This document shows, piece after piece, positions 8,192-16,815 of a stretch of 43,690 bases of DNA. Source of the DNA: Desulfobacterales bacterium. Its GTDB lineage: Bacteria; Desulfobacterota; Desulfobacteria; Desulfobacterales; SpSt-501. The notes beneath the pieces are model-generated. The model did not search any database, was not told where the DNA came from, and saw nothing but the letters and a program-made list of their open reading frames with translations. The stretch's first letter is position 1, and every line of letters begins with the position of its first letter. The position numbers were made by a program, and so were the translations under genes. The stretch is taken from NCBI GenBank assembly GCA_030834695.1, contig JAUQXK010000005.1:1-43690 (forward strand). Direction: 5' to 3'.

Positions 8192-9763
8192 TCAACGCCT
8201 GAATCGGACGGCACGTAAAAACTTCTCCGTCAGATCGGTGATCTCGGCGATCTTCAGCCCGTATCCGGCCGCCAGCATGAGCACCGCAAAGGCGGTTCCC
8301 ACGAGCACTGCGGTCGCCAGGCTGCCGGCCGGGCCGGAGGCGTCCAGCGCCTCGATCGCCAGGCGCCGCACCGCCGCGAGCAGCGGCGCCAGGGCCAGGC
8401 TCAACAAAGCCGTCTTGAGATAGAAACGAATCACTCCGCCCTGCCCGGTATTGCGGCTGCGGCGGTTCCAGAGGATGAAAAGGACCGCGACCTGCACGAT
8501 GCCTGAGAAAGAGATCGCAAGCGCCACGCCCTCCACGCCCATCAGCTCGATTCCGAGCGGATAGAGCGGAAGGCTCGCCAGCACGGCCACCGTGCCGAAC
8601 ACGGCCGGGAAGAGCGTGTTGCGGGTGGCGAAGTAGCCGCGCACCACGACCGTGCTGGCCGCAAAGCCGACGGCCCCGGCCAGGAACCAGACCAGCACGT
8701 CGGCCGTGACCCGGGTGGCGGCCGGGTCGAAGCGCCCCCGTTCAAACAGGATGCGGACGACCTCCGGGCTCAACACCATCAGCAGCACGGAAACGGGAAT
8801 CAGCAGCGCCAGGTAGCGCAAGGTCCTATTCATCAGCCCGTTCATCTCGTCCAGCCGGTTTTCCTCGGCCAGGCGGGCCATGAACGGGTACGAAGCCGTG
8901 CCCACCGCCTGGCCGAAGATGCCTACCAGAATCAACATCACGCGCAGGCTGAAATTGAGCACGGCGATGCTGCCGGCCGGGAGATAGGAGCCGAAAAACC
9001 GGAAAAAAAACTCCGTCGAAAACGTCATGGTCAGGCCGAGCATCAGCGGCAGCGTCAGGCGCAGATAGGCACCGACATCCGGGTGGCGCCAGTCCCAGGC
9101 CGGCCGAAACCGCAGGCCCAGCCGCCGCGCCCCCGCCCACTGCAGCAGCAGGTTCCCGACGAACGATCCGGCCAGCACCCCCCAGGCGAACCCTTCAACC
9201 CCCAGCCACGGCCCCAGCAGAAGCCCGCCGGCGATGATGCCCAGGTTGTAGATCAGGGGCGCGAGGGCCGGCAGAAAAAAACGCTCGCGGGCGAACTGGA
9301 CGGCCGTCAGCAGACCGCCGGCAAAAAAGAAAATCTGGGCCGGCAGGATGATGCGGGTCATGCGCACGGCCGCAGCCAGGGCCTCCGGGTCTTCCAGGCC
9401 CGGTGCGGCCCAGGCCACGAGCTCGGCGGCGAACACCATGGCGAGGCCCACGCCAACCAGGGCCGCGCTCCCGAAGACGCACAGGAGGATGGAAAACACC
9501 CGGCTGGCCTCGACCTCGCCCTGCTGGATCCGCCGGCGGGTATAAAGCGGAATGAACGTCACCGAGAGGAAGCCGGTCGCGACCACGTGGTTGAGGATTT
9601 CCGGCAGGATGAAGGCGATCTGGTAGGCGTCCACCTCCGGGCCGGCGCCGGCCCGCCAGGCGATGGCCATTTCGCGCAGCAGCCCGATCGCGCGGCTGAG
9701 GAATACGGAAGCCATCATCACCAGGGAGGCGATGCCGACTTTTTGGTAGATGGAGGATTGCAT
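8192..9763 (-). CDS. murJ: Lipid II flippase MurJ (MviN)
   Basis: A 523-residue polytopic inner-membrane protein of the MOP superfamily, about 14 transmembrane helices by eye, matching the usual 500-530 residue length. MurJ moves the peptidoglycan precursor lipid II across the inner membrane. Family hallmarks are the N-terminal SRAIGLLREMAIAWRAGAGPEVDAYQIAF, with the conserved arginines and the Asp-Ala pair, then FLSVTFIPLYTRR, LAPLIYNLGIIAGG and ILFERGRFDPAAT. The frame is open for 19 more codons upstream, but the ATG at 9763 has AAGGGA just upstream and starts at the family's normal N-terminus. It is divergent from the CDP-alcohol phosphotransferase gene, so an envelope theme is shared. Confidence 0.93.
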   Translation of the reverse strand: MQSSIYQKVGIASLVMMASVFLSRAIGLLREMAIAWRAGAGPEVDAYQIAFILPEILNHVVATGFLSVTFIPLYTRRRIQQGEVEASRVFSILLCVFGSAALVGVGLAMVFAAELVAWAAPGLEDPEALAAAVRMTRIILPAQIFFFAGGLLTAVQFARERFFLPALAPLIYNLGIIAGGLLLGPWLGVEGFAWGVLAGSFVGNLLLQWAGARRLGLRFRPAWDWRHPDVGAYLRLTLPLMLGLTMTFSTEFFFRFFGSYLPAGSIAVLNFSLRVMLILVGIFGQAVGTASYPFMARLAEENRLDEMNGLMNRTLRYLALLIPVSVLLMVLSPEVVRILFERGRFDPAATRVTADVLVWFLAGAVGFAASTVVVRGYFATRNTLFPAVFGTVAVLASLPLYPLGIELMGVEGVALAISFSGIVQVAVLFILWNRRSRNTGQGGVIRFYLKTALLSLALAPLLAAVRRLAIEALDASGPAGSLATAVLVGTAFAVLMLAAGYGLKIAEITDLTEKFLRAVRFRR

Positions 9764-9859
9764 AAGTCCCTTGGGTTTCGGCCGCCATCCATATCTGAAA
9801 TCCCCGCTCGGAATCAACAACGAACTGCAACGAAGACGGGTCGGCGTCTTCTCTATTCC

Positions 9860-9888
9860 TTGACTTCAAAGGACCGATTTCCTATAAG
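9860..9888 (+). promoter_or_regulatory. Sigma70-type promoter for the CDP-alcohol phosphotransferase gene
   Basis: TTGACT (9860-9865) and TATAAG (9883-9888) are separated by exactly 17 bases, about 60 bases upstream of the ATG at 9947. Both hexamers match 5 of 6 consensus positions, which is uncommon in sequence this GC-rich. Confidence 0.6.
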
Positions 9889-9946
9889 TTCGCAAGGTGT
9901 TACAACCGGTGCGGTTCGCGGTTGATCTCAGCAGGCGGTTGCCGAC

Positions 9947-11440
9947 ATGGCGCACAACAAAGGGCGATTACCCCAGCGCATCACGGCGGTTCTGGTCTAC
10001 GGGCGTCTGCCGCTCGTGTTCGGCGGCATGCTCTGCGCCGTGGCCGTGATGTGGAATCAGAACCCCACGCTTTACATGCTCGGGGTCATCCTGTTGCTCG
10101 TATCCATGACCTTTGACCTGGTCGACGGCTGGTTTGCCGCCCGATTTTTTCCTTACCCCCAGATGGCCCAGCTGGCCGACCGCATCCTCGACAAGCTCAT
10201 TTATTCCATCATCTTTCCCACGGTGGCCGTCGGCTGCATGTGGCGGCTGCATTATGTTCTGCCGGACCCCAAGAAAACCGAGCTTCTCCACGCCCTACTG
10301 GTCCTGTTTCTGGCGATCACCGTACTGGTACGCGACAATTTCGCCCACTTCATGCGCGGTGTCGCCCTGCGCTTCGATCAGGAATTGGAATACCGCGAGT
10401 TCACCCGCCTGCGCACCATCGTGGCCGCGCCGGTGGGCGCCCTGCTCTACGCGTATGCCTTCTACATTCCGAACGGGACGCACTCGCTCGTCTACGGCTG
10501 GGTCGCCCGTCTGGGCGAAACCCCCCTGCGGACGCTCTTCTTCATCGAAATCGTCTTCTTCGTCATCAATTTCGGGTCGATCGCCGGATACATCCGCAAA
10601 TACGGAACGCTCTGCCTGGACGACCTCTGCCTCGGCAACGTGCAGCTGCGCCGCAGGATCCTGGCATTTTTTCCCAACGCCCTGACGATCATGAACGCCA
10701 TGATGGGGTTGCTGGCGGTGTTTTTCGCCTACCAGGACCGCATCCGGGAGGCCTCCCTGTTTCTGATCGGGGCGGCCCTCTTCGACAAGCTGGACGGCAC
10801 CGTCGCCCGCCGGCTCGGTTTGACCGAGCCGCTGCCCGGACCGGAGCAGCGGCCGCGCACGGTGACCCTCGGGGGAGTGCTCGACGACATCTCCGATGCC
10901 GTCAGCTTCTGCATCGCACCGGCGTGGATCTACTACTTTCTCGTTTCCGACATCTCCGATCCCAGGCTCCAGGACCTGCCCTACACCGCGGTCGCGGCGA
11001 TCTACGCCCTGGCCGGAATCATCCGCCTGACCTATTTCACCCTGGACCGGCACCCGATCCCCGGGTTCTTTAAGGGCATGCCCAGCCCGGCGGCCGCCCT
11101 GCTCGTGGTGGCGCCCATGATCATTCTCAATCAGGCCGTCAACGACGCCTGCGACTCGGTTCCCTTCTGGGGCATGGTCTGCTGCGGCATGATGATCGCC
11201 GCCGCCGTTGTCATGAACCTTTATCCGATCCGTTATCTGCATGCCGGCCGATTCATGAGCCGGCATCCCTGGCTGGCCCGCGGGGCACTGCTGCTGCTCG
11301 TATCGGTTTTCACACCTTATTATGGATACGTCTTCCTTTTTTTCATGCTGCTTTACACCCTGTCCCCGCTCGTCACCTGGCGCATCGATCCGCAGGACGC
11401 CGCCCGCGAGAACCGCACCAAGCCGGCGCGCGCCCACTGA
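9947..11440 (+). CDS. Tandem two-domain CDP-alcohol phosphatidyltransferase
   Basis: A 497-residue membrane protein with two copies of the CDP-alcohol phosphotransferase domain in one chain. The second copy carries the full signature: D280, D283-G284, A287-R288, G309, D313 and D317 (DKLDGTVARR, then GGVLDDISD), and resembles phosphatidylserine synthase PssA. The first copy (D57, D60-G61, R66, D78, D82; DLVDGWFAARF, then QLADRILDK) keeps the acidic residues but has an extra residue between DG and AR and Ala instead of the conserved Gly. These enzymes swap CMP on a CDP-lipid for an alcohol, making phospholipid head groups in the inner membrane. Family members are normally single-domain (about 180-270 residues), so this is a fusion. 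Whether both sites work is unknown. The ribosome site is weak. Confidence 0.85.
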   Translation: MAHNKGRLPQRITAVLVYGRLPLVFGGMLCAVAVMWNQNPTLYMLGVILLLVSMTFDLVDGWFAARFFPYPQMAQLADRILDKLIYSIIFPTVAVGCMWRLHYVLPDPKKTELLHALLVLFLAITVLVRDNFAHFMRGVALRFDQELEYREFTRLRTIVAAPVGALLYAYAFYIPNGTHSLVYGWVARLGETPLRTLFFIEIVFFVINFGSIAGYIRKYGTLCLDDLCLGNVQLRRRILAFFPNALTIMNAMMGLLAVFFAYQDRIREASLFLIGAALFDKLDGTVARRLGLTEPLPGPEQRPRTVTLGGVLDDISDAVSFCIAPAWIYYFLVSDISDPRLQDLPYTAVAAIYALAGIIRLTYFTLDRHPIPGFFKGMPSPAAALLVVAPMIILNQAVNDACDSVPFWGMVCCGMMIAAAVVMNLYPIRYLHAGRFMSRHPWLARGALLLLVSVFTPYYGYVFLFFMLLYTLSPLVTWRIDPQDAARENRTKPARAH

Positions 11441-11685
11441 CGCCGTTTTTCTGGTATGGATGAAAAATTCGGAAACGGTTGTCTCAGCCCTCTTGCCAGA
11501 TGACGGGATTTGCACTATCAATAAACCGGTACATGCGTTCTGCGCGCATCGGTCATCTGCGGTCCGGTTTTTCCAGTCGAAGATCGATCGGAATTTCCCG
11601 GCAATAAGTGGCTTCCGAACAACGGTTGAAAACCTCAAACCCGTCCCGGTGAGTGAATTCCCGCTCGAACCAGCGGGAGGCATCC

Positions 11686-14600
11686 ATGACCCATACACTC
11701 AAATCCCTTGGTTTGTGCCTGGGCGCATCCACGGTGTCCCTGGTTCAGGTCGAACAGGCTCGCGGAGGCGCCGCCGCGCCGCGCATCAGCGCCCATTCGG
11801 TTCACCTTCATGAAGGCGACCCCAAACGCACCCTGCTGCAGGCACTGGCGGGCATCGACCTGGCCTCCTTCGACCGCATCGCCGCCACCGGACGCAAATT
11901 CCGCAAATTCGTCAATCTGACCTCGATCTCGGAGCCGGAGGCGGTCGAATGCGCCTATCCGTTCCTGAAGCCCGACGGCGTCGACTGCCCCGCCGTCGTG
12001 TCCGCCGGCGGGGAGACCTTCATGGTCTATGTCCTGGATCGCGGCGCGCGCATCGCCAACGTCATCACCGGCAATAAGTGCGCCTCCGGCACCGGCGAGT
12101 TTTTTCTGCAGCAACTGCGGCGCATGAACGTCGGCCTGGAGGACGCCGCCCAGTTCGCCGCCGTGGAACGGCCCCATCACGTCTCCGGACGCTGTTCGGT
12201 GTTCTGCAAATCGGATTGCACCCACGCCACCAACAAGGGCATTCCCAAGGCCCAGGTCACCGCCGGCCTCTGCCAGATGATGGCCAACAAGATCCTCGAA
12301 CTGCTCAAGAAGGTCGAGCGGCGCAACATCATGATCACCGGCGGCACCGCCCAAAACCACATGATGATCGACTACCTGCGGCGCGAAATCCCGGGATTGA
12401 TCGTCCCCGCGGAGGCTCCTTATTTCGAAGCCATGGGTGCCGCGCTCTGGGCGCTCACCCATGAAACCGCGCCGTTTCCCGGCATGGCCGGCCTGTTCGT
12501 CGAGGGAGCGGTGGCCTTCGACCGTCTGGCGCCTCTTCAGGATTTCGCCGCGCAGGTCGAGTTCAAAACGATCGCCCGCGATGCGATCCGCCCCGGCGAC
12601 GTCTGCATCCTGGGACTTGACGTCGGCTCCACCACCACCAAGGCCGCGCTGCTGCGCCGCTCCGACCATGCCCTGCTGGCCTCGGACTACCTGCGCACCA
12701 GCGGCGATCCGGTGGGCGCCTCCCGGCGCTGCTACCGTTCGATCCTGAAACAGGTGCAGCGCCAGGTCGATCCGCGGCAGATTCACATCGTCGGCCTGGG
12801 GGTGACTGGATCGGGTCGGCAGATCGCCGGACTGCACGCCCTCACCGACGGCGTCATCAACGAAATCATCGCCCACGCAACGGCGGCCGTCCACTTCGAT
12901 CCACAGGTCGATACCATTTTTGAAATCGGCGGGCAGGACGCCAAATACACCTACATCACCAACTCGGTTCCCTCGGACTATGCCATGAACGAGGCCTGCT
13001 CCGCGGGGACCGGCTCCTTTTTGGAGGAGTCGGCGTTCGAGACGCTGGGCGTGCGCATGGAGGACATCGCCGCCGTCGCCCTCCAGGGTCGGCGGCCGCC
13101 CAACTTCAACGACCAGTGCGCTGCGTTCATCGCCTCGGACATCAAGAATGCGATTCACGAAGGCATGGCCCGCGAGGACATCGTCGCCGGCCTGGTGTAT
13201 TCGATTTGCATGAACTACTCCAACCGGGTCAAGGGCAACCGCCCGGTCGGCGGGAAGGTCTTCATGCAGGGCGGCGTGTGCTACAACCGGGCCGTGCCGC
13301 TGGCCATGGCGGCGCTGGTGGGCAAGCCGATCGTCGTGCCGCCGGAGCCCGGCCTGATGGGGGCGTTCGGTGTCGCCATGGAGGTCCGCAAGCGCATCGA
13401 AAGCGGGCTCATGGCCGAAAGGCTTTTCGACCTGGCGGCGCTGGCCGGCCGTGAGGTGATCTACGGCCGCTCCTTCACCTGCCGGGGCGGCAAGGAAAAG
13501 TGCGACCGGCGCTGCGCCATCAACATGATTGAAGTGGAGGGGCAGAAGCACCCCTTCGGCGGAGCCTGCAACCGCTATTACAACCTCCGCCACCACGTGA
13601 ACTACGACATTCAAAAGCTCGACCTCGTCAGCCTGCGCCAGAAGATGGTCTTTGAAACCTACGGCGTGCCGGCGGCGGCCGGCGGGAGCGCGGGCGCCAG
13701 AGGCCGCGTCGGCATCAACCGCAGCTTTCTGGTCAACACCTACTACCCGCTCTACTCCAATTTCTTCAGCCAGCTGGGTTTCGATCTGGTCCTGCCGGAC
13801 CTGCCCACCCAGGAAGGCATCGACCAGCGCGGCGCGGCCTTCTGCTACCCCGTGGAGCTGGCGCACGGCTTTTTCGATACGCTGCTCAAAAGCGACGCCC
13901 CTCCCGATTTCATTTTTCTGCCGCACTTCAAGGCGGTCCCCAACCTGCAGGACGACGCCAGTCAGCAGTCGCAGGTTTGCCCGCTGGTTCAGGGCGAGAC
14001 CTACTACCTGCAGACCTCTTTCCGGCCGGCGCTCGATCGTCTCCGGCAGCGCGGCGGCCGCCTGCTGACGCCGCTGCTGGACTTGTCGCGCGGCATCGAA
14101 GACGCCGAAGCCCCCCTGCTGGAGGCCGCCCAGCAGATGGGCGTCAGCCGCCGAGCGGCCCGGGCGGCCTTCGCCGTCGCCCGACAGCGTCAGCTCGATT
14201 GCTTCGCCGCCATGAAAGCGGCCGGCCGGCAGGCGCTCTCCGAACTGGAAGCCCGGCCGGAGACGTTCGGGGTCGTCATCTTCGCGCGGCCCTACAACGG
14301 GTTTGCCGAGGAAGCCCACATGGGCATCCCCCACAAGTTCGCTTCGCGCGGCGTCACGGTGATCCCGCTGGATTTCCTCGAGCTGGACCAGGAGCGCTCC
14401 AAACGCCACATGTACTGGGGCATGGGCAAGCTCCTCATGAAGGCCGCGCGGCGGGTTGAAAAACACCCTCAGCTTTTCGGAACCTACATCACCAATTTCT
14501 CGTGCGGTCCGGACTCTTTTGTCATCAGCTACTTCCGCGACATCATGGGCCGCAAGCCATCTTTGACGCTCGAGCTCGACAGCCACACGGCGGACGCCGG

Positions 14601-16047
14601 GCTGGAGACCCGGGTGGAGGCCTTCCTCGACATTGTGAACGCCTACCGCCAGCTGCTCGCCCGGCGCCTGATCGCCCGGCGCCAAAGCGCCTTCGCCCCG
14701 GCCCGCACCCTTCTCGACGACGGCCGCGCCCGGGTCGTGACCTCCTCCGGAGAGGTCGTGCCCATGACCGACCCGCGGGTCACGGTGCTCATCCCCTCCA
14801 TGGGCCGGCTCGCCACCGAAGCCGCCGCCGCCATCCTGAAGGGCTACGGGCTGCATGCCCGCGCCGGCCGCGAAAACGACGAGGCGATCCTGAAGCTCGG
14901 ACGCGCCAACACCTCGTGCAAGGAGTGCCTGCCCCTGATCCTGACCACCGGCACCCTGCTCGGCTACATCCAGAACGGAAAGCGCCCCGAGGAGATCGTC
15001 GTCTATTTCATGCCGACCGGCTCCGGGCCCTGCCGCTTCGGACAGTACTACATCTTCATGGAGGATCTCGTCCGCCGCCTGGAGATCCCCGATGTCGCCC
15101 TGCTGGCCCTGTCCTCGGACAACTCCTATGTCGGGATGGGCAAGAATTTCGAGCGCCACGCCTGGTGGGCGGTGATCGTCTCCGACGTCATGGAGGACAT
15201 CCGGTCGATGCTGCTGGCCAATGCCGTCGAACCGGCCGCGGCCATGGCGTTGTTTGATGCGGAGTGGCGCGCGATTCTGGCCGTCATGGAAAAGGCCGAT
15301 TTCACTCAGCTGACGCGGCAGCTCACCGCCTGCGCAGAGCGCCTGCGCCGGGTTCCCCTGCGGCGGCCGACGGCCGAGGTCCCCGCCGTCAGCCTGACCG
15401 GCGAGATCTTCGTGCGCCGCGATGCCCTTTCTCGCCAGTTCCTGACCGAACGCCTGGCCGAGAAAGGATTCGCCACCGTCTGCGCACCGGTGGCCGAGTG
15501 GGTGCACTACTGCAATTATCTGGTGGACCACGGGTTCAACCAGGACCCGATCAGCACCATGCAGCGGTTCAAACTGAAACTGCGCAACTTTTTCCAGGGA
15601 CGCTACGAAAGGCAGATCAAATCGATTCTGGCCGGCTCCGGCCTGGTGAAAGCCGAGAGTCTGGATGTGGCGACCGTGATCGCCAACGCCAGCCCGCATC
15701 TCTCCCCCAATTTAACCGGTGAAGCGGTCTTGACCGTGGGCGGATCCCTCACGGAGATCATCCACCATTCCTGCGGGGTCATCGCCATCGGGCCCTTCGG
15801 CTGCATGCCGAACCGCCTCTCGGAGGCGATCCTGAGCGAAACCATGACCGCCCGGAACAAATTGGCCACCGATCCGGCCAACCCGGCGCTGCGGGCGGTG
15901 CTGACGGACATCGACGAGCTACCGTTTCTGGCGATCGAAACCGACGGCTCGCCGTTTCCCCAGCTGATTACGGCCAAGCTCGAAACCTTCCTGCTGCGGG
16001 CCGAGCGCATCCACCAGCGGATGCTGGCCGGCGGCGGGCACGCCTGA
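11686..16047 (+). CDS. Giant 2-hydroxyacyl-CoA dehydratase activase / dehydratase-like fusion
   Basis: A 1453-residue cytosolic protein. Order: a first BadF/HgdC-type ASKHA ATPase domain (SLGLCLGASTVSLV, GNKCASGTGEFF), somewhat degenerate; a second, canonical one from about residue 305 (LGLDVGSTTTKAALL, EIGGQDAKYTYI, EACSAGTGSFLEES, NDQCAAFIASD); then a DUF2229-type region; then an HgdB/FldC-like part (VIFARPYNGFAEEAHMGIPH, SCKECLPLILTTG, HHSCGVIAIGPFGCMPNRL). In HgdC-type activases the Cys of the SAGTGSF segment binds a 4Fe-4S cluster between two subunits, and ATP drives electron transfer to a 4Fe-4S or double-cubane partner. Here activase and acceptor are fused. Start: ATG 11686 with GGGAGG upstream; the track of 11 earlier codons is less likely. 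A nitroreductase follows after 25 bases. Substrate unknown. Confidence 0.85.
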   Translation: MTHTLKSLGLCLGASTVSLVQVEQARGGAAAPRISAHSVHLHEGDPKRTLLQALAGIDLASFDRIAATGRKFRKFVNLTSISEPEAVECAYPFLKPDGVDCPAVVSAGGETFMVYVLDRGARIANVITGNKCASGTGEFFLQQLRRMNVGLEDAAQFAAVERPHHVSGRCSVFCKSDCTHATNKGIPKAQVTAGLCQMMANKILELLKKVERRNIMITGGTAQNHMMIDYLRREIPGLIVPAEAPYFEAMGAALWALTHETAPFPGMAGLFVEGAVAFDRLAPLQDFAAQVEFKTIARDAIRPGDVCILGLDVGSTTTKAALLRRSDHALLASDYLRTSGDPVGASRRCYRSILKQVQRQVDPRQIHIVGLGVTGSGRQIAGLHALTDGVINEIIAHATAAVHFDPQVDTIFEIGGQDAKYTYITNSVPSDYAMNEACSAGTGSFLEESAFETLGVRMEDIAAVALQGRRPPNFNDQCAAFIASDIKNAIHEGMAREDIVAGLVYSICMNYSNRVKGNRPVGGKVFMQGGVCYNRAVPLAMAALVGKPIVVPPEPGLMGAFGVAMEVRKRIESGLMAERLFDLAALAGREVIYGRSFTCRGGKEKCDRRCAINMIEVEGQKHPFGGACNRYYNLRHHVNYDIQKLDLVSLRQKMVFETYGVPAAAGGSAGARGRVGINRSFLVNTYYPLYSNFFSQLGFDLVLPDLPTQEGIDQRGAAFCYPVELAHGFFDTLLKSDAPPDFIFLPHFKAVPNLQDDASQQSQVCPLVQGETYYLQTSFRPALDRLRQRGGRLLTPLLDLSRGIEDAEAPLLEAAQQMGVSRRAARAAFAVARQRQLDCFAAMKAAGRQALSELEARPETFGVVIFARPYNGFAEEAHMGIPHKFASRGVTVIPLDFLELDQERSKRHMYWGMGKLLMKAARRVEKHPQLFGTYITNFSCGPDSFVISYFRDIMGRKPSLTLELDSHTADAGLETRVEAFLDIVNAYRQLLARRLIARRQSAFAPARTLLDDGRARVVTSSGEVVPMTDPRVTVLIPSMGRLATEAAAAILKGYGLHARAGRENDEAILKLGRANTSCKECLPLILTTGTLLGYIQNGKRPEEIVVYFMPTGSGPCRFGQYYIFMEDLVRRLEIPDVALLALSSDNSYVGMGKNFERHAWWAVIVSDVMEDIRSMLLANAVEPAAAMALFDAEWRAILAVMEKADFTQLTRQLTACAERLRRVPLRRPTAEVPAVSLTGEIFVRRDALSRQFLTERLAEKGFATVCAPVAEWVHYCNYLVDHGFNQDPISTMQRFKLKLRNFFQGRYERQIKSILAGSGLVKAESLDVATVIANASPHLSPNLTGEAVLTVGGSLTEIIHHSCGVIAIGPFGCMPNRLSEAILSETMTARNKLATDPANPALRAVLTDIDELPFLAIETDGSPFPQLITAKLETFLLRAERIHQRMLAGGGHA

Positions 16048-16072
16048 AAACCAGAGGCGAGGAGCGACCGTC

Positions 16073-16675
16073 ATGCCGCCGCCCGAAATCGTGCGACTGC
16101 CCCAGCCCCGTTTCGAAGGTCCGGTTTCGGTCGAGCAGACGCTTTTGGCGCGGCGCTCGATGCGGACCTTCTCCCGCGACCCGCTCACCGTGGACGATCT
16201 CACCCAGCTGCTCTGGGCCGCCCAAGGCACAACGCATGCGCAGGGCTACCGCACCGCACCGTCCGCCGGGGCGCTATACCCGCTTGAGCTGTACGTCGTC
16301 GTCGGGCACGTGGTCGGGCTGCCGACTGGGCTTTACCGCTACCTCGGCCGTGAACATGCCCTGCACGCCAAATCTCCCCGCGACCTGCGGGCGGAGATGG
16401 CCTCGGCGGCCCACGGTCAGCGACCGGTCGAACGCGCGCCGGTCACTTTTTTATTCACCGCCGTCTATGACCGGATGACCGCGAAATACGGGCGCCGCGG
16501 CGTGCGCTACGTCGACATGGAGGCCGGCCATGCCGCCCAAAACCTGTGCCTGCAGGCCGTGGCGCTCGACCTTAAGTCGGTGGTGATCGGCGCGTTCCAG
16601 GATGAGGCGGTCAAGCCGATCGCGATGCTCCCGGCGGATGAGGAGCCGCTGTACCTGGTGCCGGTGGGCAGGTAA
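16073..16675 (+). CDS. SagB/ThcOx-type nitroreductase-family flavoprotein
   Basis: A 200-residue FMN oxidoreductase of the nitroreductase superfamily. The start RRSMRTFSRDPLTVDDLTQL, the central YRTAPSAGALYPLELYVVV and the C-terminal DMEAGHAAQNLCLQAVAL are the hallmark segments of the SagB/ThcOx dehydrogenase branch, in which the RRS arginine and the APSAGALYP loop bind FMN. Some relatives oxidise azoline rings in peptide natural products, but many stand-alone copies occur in anaerobes with no peptide cluster; none is visible here. It starts 25 bases after the activase fusion with GAGGCGAGGAG as ribosome site, so the two are likely one transcription unit and the pair may act together in electron transfer. 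The end is followed by a palindromic repeat. Confidence 0.87.
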   Translation: MPPPEIVRLPQPRFEGPVSVEQTLLARRSMRTFSRDPLTVDDLTQLLWAAQGTTHAQGYRTAPSAGALYPLELYVVVGHVVGLPTGLYRYLGREHALHAKSPRDLRAEMASAAHGQRPVERAPVTFLFTAVYDRMTAKYGRRGVRYVDMEAGHAAQNLCLQAVALDLKSVVIGAFQDEAVKPIAMLPADEEPLYLVPVGR

Positions 16676-16680
16676 GGAAC

Positions 16681-16773
16681 GATGCTGGATGCTCGATGCT
16701 GGATAAAAGAGACTTCCCAGGACGAGTTTGCTTTATCATCCAGCATTCAGTATCGAGTATCCGGTATCGCATC
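16681..16773. repeat. Long imperfect inverted repeat built of GATGCTGGAT-type units
   Basis: The left arm repeats GATGCTGGATGCTCGATGCTGGAT (16681-16704, given here as two overlapping GATGCTGGAT units around GCTCGATGCT) and is mirrored, with insertions, by the right arm at 16732-16773 (complement reads GATGCGATACC, GGATACTCGATACT, GAATGCTGGATGATAAA). It lies between two plus-strand genes. It could be a REP-type palindrome, a 3'-end hairpin or a terminator lacking a clear T tract. Confidence 0.55.
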
Positions 16774-16815
16774 CTAATTCACAACCATCGAACGCGGTAT
16801 TCAGGGTCTGGATAA

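Noticed and set aside
10295-11698. A 467-codon minus-strand open frame
   Set aside because: It is antisense to the two-domain phosphotransferase; the translation is Asp/Gly/His-rich and unstructured.
11635-15699. A 1354-codon open frame on the minus strand
   Set aside because: It is exactly antisense to the activase fusion and contains no recognisable domain; long antisense frames are common in high-GC genes where stop codons are rare on the reverse strand.
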